From NCBI RefSeq assembly GCF_903166545.1, contig NZ_CAESCH010000001.1:4215116-4279115 (forward strand): a stretch of DNA of 64,000 nt. Direction: 5' to 3'. The position numbers and the translations under genes are program-made. The DNA comes from Metabacillus schmidteae (lineage in GTDB: Bacteria; Bacillota; Bacilli; Bacillales; Bacillaceae). How positions within the stretch are numbered: the stretch's first letter is position 1; each line of letters starts with the position of its first letter. Below the pieces are notes generated by a model that did not search any database, was not told the DNA's origin, and worked only from the letters and a program-made list of their open reading frames with translations. Of this stretch, positions 17,798-26,509 are shown piece after piece.

Positions 17798-17993
17798 AAT
17801 TAGAACCTCCAACAAACGTCTATCTGATTGACAGTATATGACGCTTATCTTGATTTGCAACCCATTGTATAGGAAACGTTCCTTAAGAAAATACAAACAA
17901 TACTTGTTATTTTCTCACTATGTAATCAGCCTACAAAAGTATATTATATCATTAGCCATCCATAATGACCATTAAAATCACATTACTTCTTCA

Positions 17994-18656
17994 TCAACTA
18001 TCTTTTTGATGCAACTTTACCTTCATACAATTCCAACTATATTTTATGGAATATTTCTTTAAAAATGTACGCCAACTATCAGTACTTTTTTGAAAATGTC
18101 TATGTAATTCTTCCATCATTATTCCATTTGGTTGAATAAACATATCACTAATTAAAACAAGATCATCAAAGACTGGTATTGACCGTAAAAAGATCCATTC
18201 ATTCCCATGTAATTCAGGTATGATTTCATCGAGCTTTATTGTACAGGTTTCATTTGTAAGTAATTTCTTTGCATGTATATGTGACTTATCACATTTTATT
18301 ACTTTAAATGGCTCAAGTACACTAGCCATAAATAGAGCATGTACGACAGAATCCAATGGATGCTTGATACTATTCTTCCCATACTTAATATAGGACTGAT
18401 AATTGGTTAAGCCTTTAATTGTTATATAATCAAACGTAAACCAGTCCTTAAATAATATCTCCTGAGGTGAAGTGAACGTTACCGATTCTTCATATCCAAG
18501 TTTCTCGGTTAGAATATGCTTCGCTTTTACTTTTTCTCTTATGTTGACATGGCGATCCACATGTGTTTGGACCGCCTTTAAATGTCCGGATATAAATGTT
18601 GTGAATTGATTTTCTTTTTCTTCACGAAGAGCTTGTAGATAAACAATATTATCCAT
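17994..18656 (-). CDS. Protein of unknown function
   Basis: A 220-aa protein that I do not recognise as a named family. It has no signal peptide or membrane segment, 10 histidines, and a central ILFKDWFTFDYITIKGLTNY pattern. This resembles a motif I have seen in the non-SEC-C part of some SEC-C-type proteins, but no cysteine-rich SEC-C tail exists here, so the link is weak. It lies between murC and sftA, all on the minus strand. The gap to murC is 196 bases and to sftA 221 bases, so it is probably transcribed alone. AAAAGGTAAGG lies before the ATG. Confidence 0.7.
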   Translation of the reverse strand: MDNIVYLQALREEKENQFTTFISGHLKAVQTHVDRHVNIREKVKAKHILTEKLGYEESVTFTSPQEILFKDWFTFDYITIKGLTNYQSYIKYGKNSIKHPLDSVVHALFMASVLEPFKVIKCDKSHIHAKKLLTNETCTIKLDEIIPELHGNEWIFLRSIPVFDDLVLISDMFIQPNGIMMEELHRHFQKSTDSWRTFLKKYSIKYSWNCMKVKLHQKDS

Positions 18657-18715
18657 ACAAACAACCTTACCTTTTTAATGTTTAGCGTAATTTATAAAAT
18701 TCTTGTACTGTGGAT

Positions 18716-18845
18716 AAGCGCACGACATCCAGCTCCAGCGCCTAGCCCCTCGAGGTCATAAGCCGATTTAGAATTGAAGGCAAAGAACGCCTTCTATTCT
18801 AAATCGGCTTATGCTTGTCGGGGCTGATCAAGGCACTTGCGCTTT
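18716..18845. repeat. Palindromic intergenic repeat, family A, copy 1
   Basis: A nested hairpin. Outer arms AAGCGCA / TGCGCTT (18716-18722, 18838-18844). Middle arms AGCCCC / GGGGCT. A near-perfect inner stem is formed by ATAAGCCGATTTAGAAT and its complement, closing on GAAGGC-aaagaac-GCCTTC. The block CATCCAGCTCCAGCGCCTAGCCCCTCG together with TGTCGGGGCTGATCAAGG resembles an intergenic repeat I recall from many Bacillus genomes, with a variable inner stem. A diverged copy lies in the leuS leader (55204-55310). No ORF. Confidence 0.75.
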
Positions 18846-18877
18846 TGTTACTACGTATCTTATCATACTTTATATTT

Positions 18878-21592
18878 TTATAGCACGTGGGTTTCTTGGA
18901 TCGCATCTAACTCTTCTTCTGAGATTAATACGTCTCTTGGCTTGCTTCCTCGATTTTCAGAAATAATACCTTGTTCTTCCATCATATCGATTAATCTGGC
19001 CGCCCGGTTATACCCAATTCTAAATCTTCTTTGTAAGCTGGATGTTGAAGCCCCTCCCTGACTGACGACAAATTCACATGCCTCGAGGAATAGTTCATCT
19101 TCTTCTGATTGAATGGTTGCCTTTTTCACCAATTCATCTTGATGAAATAAATAATCAGGTTTTGATTGAAGCTTCACATGTTTCACAACTCGCTCTATCT
19201 CTTCATCTGATACAAAGGTACCTTGAAGTCTTACTGCTTTAGATGAGCCGTTTTCTAAAAACAGCATATCACCTTTACCTAATAATTTTTCCGCTCCATT
19301 AACATCAATAATTGTTCTTGAATCTACCTGTGATGATACTGAAAAGGCAATTCTTGTAGGAATATTTGCTTTAATTAATCCTGTAATAACATCAACAGAT
19401 GGTCTTTGCGTCGCGACGATAAGATGAATACCACAAGCCCTTGCTTTTTGAGCGATACGGCAAATCGCCTCTTCCACATCATTTGGTGCAACCATCATTA
19501 AATCAGCTAACTCATCAATGACAATAACGAGATATGGCAAATGCTCACCCTGTTTATGCTCTTTGACGAGCTGATTGTATCTTGTAATTTCCCGGGTACC
19601 AGAGTGTGCAAACAATTCATACCGTCTTTCCATTTCCTCAACAGCCCATTTTAATGCAGCAGTTGCAGCTTTTACATCTGTAATGACTGGACTTACAAGA
19701 TGAGGAATTTCATTATAAGGAGCTAATTCAACCATTTTAGGGTCAATTAACATTAATTTTACTTCATGTGGTGAAGCCTTATATAACAAGCTAATTAATA
19801 TCGTATTGATACACACACTTTTACCGGACCCTGTCGCTCCTGCAATTAAACCATGCGGCATCTTCTTTAAATCTGTAACAGCTGGTTGCCCGGCAATATC
19901 TAAACCTAGTACAGCAGTCATTGGTGAAGGATTTGAACGAAACTCAGTACTTCTTAAGATCTCCCGTAAGTAAACCATCTTACTCACTTTATTTGGGACC
20001 TCAATTCCAATCGTATTTTTACCTGGAATTGGAGCCTCCATTCTTATGTCTTTAGCAGATAAACTTAATTTAATATCATCACTTAAATTGGTTATTTTAT
20101 TTACCTTTACTCCCGGCTCAGGATGCACTTCAAACCTAGTGACGGAAGGCCCTTGTGTAACATTTACAACACTGGCTCTCACATTAAAGTTTTTTAATGT
20201 TACATTTAAAAGATCTTTTTGTTCCTCCAACCAAGCATGATCTTCCGTTAATTCCTTCTCAGGCATATTTAAATAGTCAAGTAATGGAAATTGATAGCTA
20301 TATTCCTGGCTAGGTCCTTGGCTATGTTCCTGACTGTGTTCCTGGCTGTGTTCCTGGCTTTTTTCTCGTAATTTTTGCTTGTCTCTTCCTAACATCATCA
20401 CATTAAATGGGACAGGCTTACGTCTAGATGCTGTTTGGCTTTGATCCAATCTTTCTTCTGTTTCCTCTTTCACGACCTCTGTCGTCTTCTCAACAATTGA
20501 TGCAGGTTGCTCTTCAATTAAAGTATTTTGCGTGTGAACACTATCAACCGGCTGATCGCCTTCTTGACTTGATTCTTCTAACTCATAGACAGTTTCAGTT
20601 TCTTCAGTTAGATACTCAACCGGTTCCTCATCCTCGCTTATTTCGATTACATGTGTCTGATCTTCGTCATTTTGCTTTTGATATTCTGTTTTTACAATGG
20701 TTAGAGCTTCATCAACAAGCTCTTCTTCCTCGTCACGTTGATTTTCAACGAATTCTTGACTATCAATTTCAAATGTTAATGACTCATCCACTTCTTCAAC
20801 TGAAGGTAATTGATCATATGGAAGATGAACATTGTGGTGTTCTTCTTTATGTACTTGTTCCACTACATTATCCACTTTAATTTTTTCTGCAACTTGAGCT
20901 GAAACGACCTTTTCTTCGCCAGATCTACCTGTTTCACCCGCTAAACTTTGTTTTTGCCTATTGTTTACTGGATGAACCTTTAGATTCTGCATTCTCTCAT
21001 CTCTTAATTGAAACTCCGACTCATGTTCTTCTGCAACCGGAGCTGAAACGATCATTTCTTCACTAGATTCACTGATTTCGCCAGCTGACCACTGTTCCTG
21101 ACTATTGTTTACTGGATGAATCCGTCGATTCTGCATCCTCTCATCTCTTGATTGGAACCCATATACTGGTGAAGGAATCGCAGTAGGATGGAAAGGTTTT
21201 TTAGTTTTATGAGTCATTTCCTTCTCTTCATCTACCAACAACTTTGTGCTTTGATCGTGTTTCTTATATATTTCACTTTTTTTCTCACGTGGCTTTCTAA
21301 GATCGTTTTCTTTAGTTTCTTTTCTTCTAGGACGTTCATCTCTTTTTATTTGTCTTTCATCTGGAATAATAGGAAATCGAAAATTCCCTTTCGGATATTG
21401 ATAGGAAACTCTTGCCTCAGCTTTCACTTGATGACGATCTTCCCCATCTGATGTCATTGAATCACTTAGTACATTTTTTACATTTTGATGCTCTTGAAGG
21501 GATTGTTGTTGTTGCTTAATTTCTTTCGTATCAACTTCCGTTTCCTCTTCATCGCCAAATAATAGCGAAACTAGTTTTTTAACCCAACTCAT
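18878..21592 (-). CDS. sftA: DNA translocase SftA (soluble FtsK/SpoIIIE family)
   Basis: ATP-driven DNA pump that clears chromosomes from the division septum; SftA is cytosolic and lacks the FtsK/SpoIIIE membrane helices. The 904-aa product has a long charged, disordered N-terminal region (1 to about 430), motor domain with Walker A GATGSGKS (585-592) and Walker B LVIVIDEL (about 688-695), and C-terminal gamma winged helix (825-895, [19 protein letters not shown]). Odd: two copies of an about 48-residue block in the linker (148-188 and 197-236, RDERMQN...VSA.VAE), and a run of SQEH repeats (about 415-435). In B. subtilis the homologue is ytpS. Confidence 0.95.
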   Translation of the reverse strand: MSWVKKLVSLLFGDEEETEVDTKEIKQQQQSLQEHQNVKNVLSDSMTSDGEDRHQVKAEARVSYQYPKGNFRFPIIPDERQIKRDERPRRKETKENDLRKPREKKSEIYKKHDQSTKLLVDEEKEMTHKTKKPFHPTAIPSPVYGFQSRDERMQNRRIHPVNNSQEQWSAGEISESSEEMIVSAPVAEEHESEFQLRDERMQNLKVHPVNNRQKQSLAGETGRSGEEKVVSAQVAEKIKVDNVVEQVHKEEHHNVHLPYDQLPSVEEVDESLTFEIDSQEFVENQRDEEEELVDEALTIVKTEYQKQNDEDQTHVIEISEDEEPVEYLTEETETVYELEESSQEGDQPVDSVHTQNTLIEEQPASIVEKTTEVVKEETEERLDQSQTASRRKPVPFNVMMLGRDKQKLREKSQEHSQEHSQEHSQGPSQEYSYQFPLLDYLNMPEKELTEDHAWLEEQKDLLNVTLKNFNVRASVVNVTQGPSVTRFEVHPEPGVKVNKITNLSDDIKLSLSAKDIRMEAPIPGKNTIGIEVPNKVSKMVYLREILRSTEFRSNPSPMTAVLGLDIAGQPAVTDLKKMPHGLIAGATGSGKSVCINTILISLLYKASPHEVKLMLIDPKMVELAPYNEIPHLVSPVITDVKAATAALKWAVEEMERRYELFAHSGTREITRYNQLVKEHKQGEHLPYLVIVIDELADLMMVAPNDVEEAICRIAQKARACGIHLIVATQRPSVDVITGLIKANIPTRIAFSVSSQVDSRTIIDVNGAEKLLGKGDMLFLENGSSKAVRLQGTFVSDEEIERVVKHVKLQSKPDYLFHQDELVKKATIQSEEDELFLEACEFVVSQGGASTSSLQRRFRIGYNRAARLIDMMEEQGIISENRGSKPRDVLISEEELDAIQETHVL

Positions 21593-21937
21593 AATATCAC
21601 TCTTTCAATATAATCAAAATATGGCCTCAGCTTAATGAATAAGCCATTTATTTTAGTTAAGCACTAAAAAATATCTCTTCTATTGTATCAATAAATGTCT
21701 GGATTTGTAGATATAAGTGAGAAAAGATATTTAGTTTTCATTATTTAGGCAATAAGTAATAGAGTTGTAGATGTTCAGGTTTTCTCTCCTTTAATCAATT
21801 CGATTTAATAAAAAGAACGTAATAAAAAAGAGGTACCTCTGCGTTTTTTATCGCTCGGTGCCTCTTTTTCATTTATATGTACATGTTACGATTTAAGTAT
21901 TTTTTTATGGGTGTCATGAAACAGGACTACTTCTGAA
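21593..21937. other. Intergenic region between sftA and ytpQ
   Basis: It holds the sftA ribosome binding site and the terminator at 21824-21870; otherwise I see only A/T-rich sequence. In B. subtilis ytpR, a tRNA-binding-domain protein gene, stands at this place; there is no trace of it here. Confidence 0.5.
21824..21870. terminator. Terminator downstream of ytpP-ytpQ
   Basis: AAAAAGAGGtACC / GGTgCCTCTTTTT, loop of about 19 bases. It lies 67 bases past the ytpQ stop and separates that operon from sftA. Confidence 0.75.
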
Positions 21938-22741
21938 TCAATGTCTTGGTTTATTTTTCCCTAAAATAAAAATTGGTTCTAACTCATTGTTTTCATATAA
22001 AAAAGACAAGGCAGTAATTGGAACTCTTCCACTTGCAAAAAAGCTCATCGTTAATTGAGCTAAAATATCATATCCCGTATCGTTTTGAATATCAACAATA
22101 ATGAGAACATCCTGATGAGGAACAGCAACAGCCATTTTTCCTACTATCTTTTCTTTAAATGAGTGGAGGAGACTTTCATTTAAAATACGGCTGGCATCAT
22201 AACCATCATTTGCATTTAAAAAGTAAAAAACATTTCCTGCGACATGATCTTCTTTAACACTTGTCTTTAAGGACCTAATGTTAAAAGACGCAATTTCTCT
22301 AATTTGCTCTATATTCCAATTCTCTCTTTGCATCATTTTTTCATCAATAAGCCTATAAGTTTTACCCGAGTCCAGAGCATAATAGATTCGTGTCTCAGCT
22401 GTATGTTCAGTATATACTAATGAAATGCCTTCATTGCTTTCGGTTGGAAAGGAAGTTGAGCGGATAACCGGAAAAATAGACTTTTCCTTACCCGTTAGCT
22501 CCTGCTGATTCTTCATGGCTTGTAGAGCTTCTTCTACATAATAAACAACTTCATCTATAGCACGCTGGTTTGCTGTCTCCCATTTGGCTATAATACCTGG
22601 CAGTGATAACGTTACACCTTTTTTAGTCTCAACGTCTTCTATCCGTAGAGTGTCCTTTTCACGATCAAACTGAAACTTCCAGCTTGGATTAGAAAGTTGG
22701 TTTTTTAGTGTTTCTACTAATTTCCTTGATGTCATTTTCAT
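21938..22741 (-). CDS. ytpQ: DUF1444 family protein YtpQ
   Basis: A 267-aa soluble protein of the DUF1444/YtpQ family; the function is unknown. Recognised by [14 protein letters not shown] at the start, [10 protein letters not shown], and [25 protein letters not shown] near the C-terminus, the conserved block of the family. Full length compared with B. subtilis YtpQ. GGAGGGG precedes the ATG. It follows the thioredoxin-like gene ytpP by 34 bases and is probably co-transcribed with it; the terminator at 21824-21870 closes the unit. Confidence 0.9.
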   Translation of the reverse strand: MKMTSRKLVETLKNQLSNPSWKFQFDREKDTLRIEDVETKKGVTLSLPGIIAKWETANQRAIDEVVYYVEEALQAMKNQQELTGKEKSIFPVIRSTSFPTESNEGISLVYTEHTAETRIYYALDSGKTYRLIDEKMMQRENWNIEQIREIASFNIRSLKTSVKEDHVAGNVFYFLNANDGYDASRILNESLLHSFKEKIVGKMAVAVPHQDVLIIVDIQNDTGYDILAQLTMSFFASGRVPITALSFLYENNELEPIFILGKNKPRH

Positions 22742-22775
22742 ATTTTCCCCTCCTCTCTAACACTTTTTCAATACT

Positions 22776-23093
22776 TTATAATGAAATGCTATCAATAAAG
22801 TCTTGGATTTGTTGCTTTGTTTTTCGTTCTTTATTAACGAAACGACCTACTTCTTTACCATTATGAAATGCGACAAAGCTTGGTATTCCAAAAACATTAA
22901 GTTCACCGCATAAATCGATGAATTTATCACGATCTACATAATAAAAAGTAAACTCGTTATTTTCCTGCTCCAGCTCTGGTAAGATTGGTTCGATTACTCG
23001 ACAGTCCGGGCACCAATCAGCAGAAAACATAAAAATAACTTTTTCATCTTGAATGATCTGTTTATATTCTTCAATGGATTGTAGTTGTTTCAA
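22776..23093 (-). CDS. ytpP: Thioredoxin-like protein YtpP
   Basis: A 105-aa thioredoxin-fold protein with the active site CPDC in FSADWCPDCRVIEP (about residues 24-37), the YtpP form. The start is a TTG at 23093: AAGGAGG stands eight bases upstream, within the apparent ATG-started extension from 23111 (MKEDIT), so the longer ORF is not the real start. The resulting N-terminus MKQLQSIEEY aligns well with YtpP proteins. Probably first gene of ytpPQ. Substrates are not known. Confidence 0.9.
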   Translation of the reverse strand: MKQLQSIEEYKQIIQDEKVIFMFSADWCPDCRVIEPILPELEQENNEFTFYYVDRDKFIDLCGELNVFGIPSFVAFHNGKEVGRFVNKERKTKQQIQDFIDSISL

Positions 23094-23209
23094 TGTTATA
23101 TCCTCCTTCATTCATGCAGCCTTGCTTTATTACATAATCTAGTTTAAATGATTTCCTCTTTTGATTCCACTTAGCCAACTTATAAATGGTTTCTTATCAT
23201 CCATTAGAC

Positions 23210-23245
23210 AAAAAATCCCTTGGTAATAGTGACAAGGGATTTTTC
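23210..23245 (-). terminator. Terminator of the lipoprotein gene
   Basis: AAAAAATCCCTTG / CAAGGGATTTTT with loop GTAATAGTGA, abutting the stop codon of the gene at 23246-23743. Confidence 0.85.
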
Positions 23246-23743
23246 CTATTGAACAGACTTTACGATTTCCATCATTACTTGTGCATCATCATGGAGATTA
23301 TGCGCTTCTGATTCTGTCGTAAGTTTTATTCCACCTATACCAACAGTTACTTCATACAAGTTTTTATCTACCTTGACTACAAATAGATAGCCAAACTGAT
23401 GATCCCTTTCAAATGTTTCAGATATAAAGGGGTCTTTATATTGTTCAACTAGTGTATCATAGGAAACTCTACTATTTTCCTCTTCATTTTGATTAACAAA
23501 AAGAATAAAGCTTTGATTCCCTTTTTCAAGCAGAACATTGAAGTTTTTCGTTTCCTTAACTTGAAAATCTTCTGGGAGATAGTAGGAAAATTGCTTTGAT
23601 GTTTCATTGATTTCTTGTTTCTTACTCAAAAAAGCCTGTTCTGTATTCTCAAGTGTATCTTTCTTTATTTCTTCACTTGATGGCATACAACCAGTTAGAA
23701 TAAATAAAACAATTGCACTCAAAAAACAGGAAAAAATCCTCAT
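23246..23743 (-). CDS. Putative lipoprotein
   Basis: A 165-aa protein with a typical lipoprotein signal: MRIFSCFLSAIVLFILTGC, where LTGC is the lipobox, so Cys19 would be lipidated and the mature protein held on the outer face of the membrane. The mature part is acidic and without a motif I recognise (KQFSYYLPEDFQVKE, FILFVNQNEEEN). AAAGGAGG lies at the right distance from the ATG at 23743; a longer reading from 23770 has no ribosome binding site. It is monocistronic with its own terminator, upstream of ytpPQ and divergent from ytoQ. Conserved small lipoproteins of this size are common here in bacilli, but I cannot assign a function. Confidence 0.8.
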   Translation of the reverse strand: MRIFSCFLSAIVLFILTGCMPSSEEIKKDTLENTEQAFLSKKQEINETSKQFSYYLPEDFQVKETKNFNVLLEKGNQSFILFVNQNEEENSRVSYDTLVEQYKDPFISETFERDHQFGYLFVVKVDKNLYEVTVGIGGIKLTTESEAHNLHDDAQVMMEIVKSVQ

Positions 23744-23925
23744 ATAAAACCTCCTTTTATAATAAGGCATCGTACCTCTAAGGATTTCAGTTTCATCTTA
23801 TACAGGAAAATAGGTCCTATTACATAATACCTTTATTTTTTTTCATCTGACAAGTGTAAGTGTTTTCATAAAGACACAAAAAACGATATGATAAAATGTA
23901 AGAATCAATGATTGGAGGAGTCTAT

Positions 23926-24366
23926 ATGGAATTTATTGTTTACTTAGCTGGAGAAATACATACAAATTGGCGTGAGCAAATAAAAGATGCGGCTTTAAAG
24001 CGGAATCTACCTTTTCATTTTGTTGGACCTATGGAAGATCATTCTCTTTCCGACAATATTGGAGTACAAATACTAGGGAATCAACCAGGACCTATTTACA
24101 AGGATGATGCTGCTTCCGGAATAAATAATTTACGGACGACCGTCTTGATGAATAAAGCAGATATTGTTATCGCCTTATTTGGTGAACAATATAAACAGTG
24201 GAACACAGCAATGGATGCAAGCACAGCACTAACCCTGAATAAGCCTCTTATTCTCATTAGACCCGAACAGCTGCACCATCCTTTGAAGGAGCTTTCTAAT
24301 AAAGCTAATGCAACGGTTGAAACAGTAGAACAGGCGTTAAATATATTGGAATATGTAGTGAAATGA
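23926..24366 (+). CDS. ytoQ: YtoQ family protein
   Basis: A 146-aa protein of the YtoQ family (MEFIVYLAGEIHTNWREQIKD). Members resemble nucleoside 2-deoxyribosyltransferase folds, and the conserved blocks here are HTNWR, DHSLSDNIG and ADIVIALFGEQYKQWNTAMDA. The biochemical function is unproven. The start at 23926 follows TTGGAGGAG; the in-frame ATG at 23908 lies before that site. Monocistronic, with a strong terminator and next to ytpP and ytoP as in B. subtilis. Confidence 0.9.
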   Translation: MEFIVYLAGEIHTNWREQIKDAALKRNLPFHFVGPMEDHSLSDNIGVQILGNQPGPIYKDDAASGINNLRTTVLMNKADIVIALFGEQYKQWNTAMDASTALTLNKPLILIRPEQLHHPLKELSNKANATVETVEQALNILEYVVK

Positions 24367-24375
24367 TTTCTATAT

Positions 24376-24408
24376 AAAAAGACTAGGAAACACTTCCTAG
24401 TCTTTTTA
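24376..24408. terminator. Bidirectional terminator
   Basis: AAAAAGACTAGGAA / TTCCTAGTCTTTTT with a four-base ACAC loop, between ytoQ and the convergent R2lox-like gene. Confidence 0.92.
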
Positions 24409-25275
24409 TTAAAAGGGATATAATTCGTTAATATTTTTTGTTCTAGCTCTTGAAAGAATTTCGATTCGTGCCATTAATTGCTTCTTAGAAAAATTAATTA
24501 GTTCACTAGTTGCTGTTTTTCCTTTTTCATCTTCTTCAAAGGCCATCCCTTCCTCATTTAATACAAGAGCAAGAGGTGCTAATTCTTCAAGCTTTTTGAC
24601 TACTCGATCAAATAGATGTGGATGCTCGTTAATTAACCGTTGCAGTAAATACGTACCATAAGCAATATGTCTTGATTCATCTTTTTTTAAATACTCAATT
24701 CCTTGTAATAAACCTGGCATTTTTCCCATTTTGCTTAAACCATCGGAGAATACCTTATATCCTGTTTCCGCTAATACTCCTTCTGAAAACATATTATATA
24801 CAGTAGCAGCATCAGCCAATGACTCGGGAGTAGGATGGTTCCAAAGTTGCTCCATCGTTTCAGGAAGGATCTCATAAAAGAACTTCCGATATGTTTTTGA
24901 ATGCAAGTGTGTTAAATCTCCTTTTTCACCTAGTTCATCTAAAACCCTTCTAAATAACTCAGTATGTTTTGCTTCATCGTAGAGAAATGTTGTTAGAAAC
25001 AACTCCTCCTCTAATCTCCCTTCTATTGCAGCCACTTTAAGAAGTGGCAGTAAATCGTGTGTTACAGCCTCTTCTCCACCTTGGAACTGTGCAAGTAGTT
25101 TTACAATCCATTCACGATGCTTAGTAGAGAGACTTTTCCAATCTTCTTTGTCTTTTGTAAAATCAATTTCTTGAGGATTCCAAGTTCCGAATTTTTTCGC
25201 TTTTTGATATAACTGAAACGGGAAAGAAGATTCCTTTATTCCCCGTGCACTCGTAGTCATGAGTTTCTTTCTCAT
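24409..25275 (-). CDS. R2-like ligand-binding oxidase (R2lox, Mn/Fe)
   Basis: A 288-aa ferritin-like protein of the R2lox family, relatives of ribonucleotide reductase R2 that assemble a Mn/Fe centre and bind a fatty acid. All six metal ligands of the family are present by spacing: Glu68 (GGEEAVTHD), Glu101 and His104 (YDEAKHTE), Glu165 (MFSEGVLAE), Glu200 and His203 (KDESRHIAYG). The pair that forms the ether cross-link in studied R2lox proteins, Val71 and Tyr160, is also in place. The radical Tyr of true R2 and a NrdA partner are absent nearby. The physiological substrate is unknown. AAAGGAGGATG precedes the ATG. A small acidic gene lies 115 bases upstream on the same strand. Confidence 0.9.
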   Translation of the reverse strand: MRKKLMTTSARGIKESSFPFQLYQKAKKFGTWNPQEIDFTKDKEDWKSLSTKHREWIVKLLAQFQGGEEAVTHDLLPLLKVAAIEGRLEEELFLTTFLYDEAKHTELFRRVLDELGEKGDLTHLHSKTYRKFFYEILPETMEQLWNHPTPESLADAATVYNMFSEGVLAETGYKVFSDGLSKMGKMPGLLQGIEYLKKDESRHIAYGTYLLQRLINEHPHLFDRVVKKLEELAPLALVLNEEGMAFEEDEKGKTATSELINFSKKQLMARIEILSRARTKNINELYPF

Positions 25276-25389
25276 AAAATAACATCCTCCTTTTACACTA
25301 TCGTATGAAGGATATACAAATGTGTATAGACAAAGCTCTTGCTTTAAAAGATTCTCACTCTATGAAGTGATGGGAAATAAGAGTCCAGT

Positions 25390-25626
25390 TTAATATATAA
25401 CAGGAAATTTATTTTCCTCATAAACCACTTCAAATATTTTGTACATACCAATAAACTCTTCAAATGTCATTTCTTCACTCAATTCAAAATGTGATAAAAA
25501 CGCATCCATGATTTCAACATTCATAGACTTTAATATCGATGAAGTCAATAATCTCTCATAATATGGTTGTACGTTTCGATGAACATCATGATCACTTATT
25601 AAATCCTGGAATTGTTTTTCAGTCAT
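25390..25626 (-). CDS. Small acidic protein of unknown function
   Basis: A 78-aa acidic protein with the sequence MTEKQFQDLISDHDVHRNVQPYYERL at its start; it is cut here to describe: no signal peptide, no cysteine, no membrane helix. It has a good start (GGAGGGAATAAGTT-ATG). It is encoded just upstream of the R2lox-like gene on the same strand, with 115 bases between, so both may share a transcript. I do not recognise the family. Confidence 0.6.
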   Translation of the reverse strand: MTEKQFQDLISDHDVHRNVQPYYERLLTSSILKSMNVEIMDAFLSHFELSEEMTFEEFIGMYKIFEVVYEENKFPVIY

Positions 25627-25857
25627 AACTTATTCCCTCCTCTACATGTTTAAGTAAACGAGATAGTTTATTCTTGTCTCAACTTTCATGTAACGGTTAT
25701 TAAACTATTTTTGTTTAAATTAGTTGTCTATTTTTAAATTGGACAAAGGCAAACTCATTATTTTATGCACCTTTTATATCATAACTATCTAAACTAAAGT
25801 AAAAAGGTTTTGTTTGTTGTATGGTCTTAAAACTATAGATGGGAGGAAAAATAGGGC

Positions 25858-26508
25858 ATGTTAAACAATGAAAAACCAGAGTTATTTACGCTTTTAAAAA
25901 AGCTGGGTTTCCAACTAGAGAGTAAAATAAATAAATATATACAAGATCAATTAAATAAAGAAGAAATAGCCCTTACTGCCAACTCAGCAGGGCATGTATT
26001 AGCACACCTAATTGAAGCCATTCATGATTATGTTGAGCAACTTTCTTCACAATTAAATTTCCCTACTAAAAAGGATATCGGACGGTTGGGCAAATTAATC
26101 GTTCAATCTGAAGATAAAATCGATAACGTAGAAGAAGAGCTTCATGAGGTTTTAAGTTTGATAAAAGAACTTAAAACGACAATCTTGAAGGATGTTAAAA
26201 GTAAAGCAGCTCCTTTAGAAGGTTTGGAGGATAAAATTCGACAGGAGCTTAGAGAACTACTTAAGAATCCTACGAGTCATGTCCATCAACAGTTAGAAGG
26301 ATTAGAGAATTCTATTAAGAAAAGAGTTTTAACTCGCAAGAAAAGTTTACTAGCAAAGAAAAAAAGATCTTTGTCTAAAGCAAATAAAATAAAAGAGGAA
26401 TTACATCGAGAGTTAATGAAGCCTCCCGGCCAAGCAGACTTAAAGGAAGTAAATAATAAGCTATTGCAAATTCTTAAAGAAAAACAAGCAAAAAAATGGG
26501 GAAATTAA
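25858..26508 (+). CDS. Helical PhaR/PhaE-like partner protein of a PHA-synthase-like enzyme
   Basis: A 216-aa, highly charged, mostly helical protein (heptad-like SEDKIDNVEEELHEVLSLIKEL) with a lysine-rich patch (KKRVLTRKKSLLAKKKRSL). It ends one base before the start of the PhaC-like gene, an arrangement that matches the PhaR/PhaE subunit plus PhaC subunit pairs of class III and IV polyhydroxyalkanoate synthases (about 200-aa and 355-360-aa partners). Sequence similarity to PhaR is not obvious to me; the call rests on context, size and coiled-coil character. TGGGAGG lies upstream of the ATG. Confidence 0.5.
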   Translation: MLNNEKPELFTLLKKLGFQLESKINKYIQDQLNKEEIALTANSAGHVLAHLIEAIHDYVEQLSSQLNFPTKKDIGRLGKLIVQSEDKIDNVEEELHEVLSLIKELKTTILKDVKSKAAPLEGLEDKIRQELRELLKNPTSHVHQQLEGLENSIKKRVLTRKKSLLAKKKRSLSKANKIKEELHRELMKPPGQADLKEVNNKLLQILKEKQAKKWGN

Positions 26509-26509
26509 G

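Noticed and set aside
20297..20362. Short 12-base periodic repeats, considered as a CRISPR-like array
   Set aside because: The units are in frame within sftA and encode SQEH; no spacers.
20428..20880. 150-aa ORF antisense to sftA
   Set aside because: It arises from the low-complexity, acidic SftA linker read in reverse; His/Leu/Gln-rich, no start signal.
24409..25275. Reading of the gene as ribonucleotide reductase R2 subunit
   Set aside because: No NrdA/NrdE gene nearby and the Val-Tyr pair and metal ligand spacing are those of R2lox.
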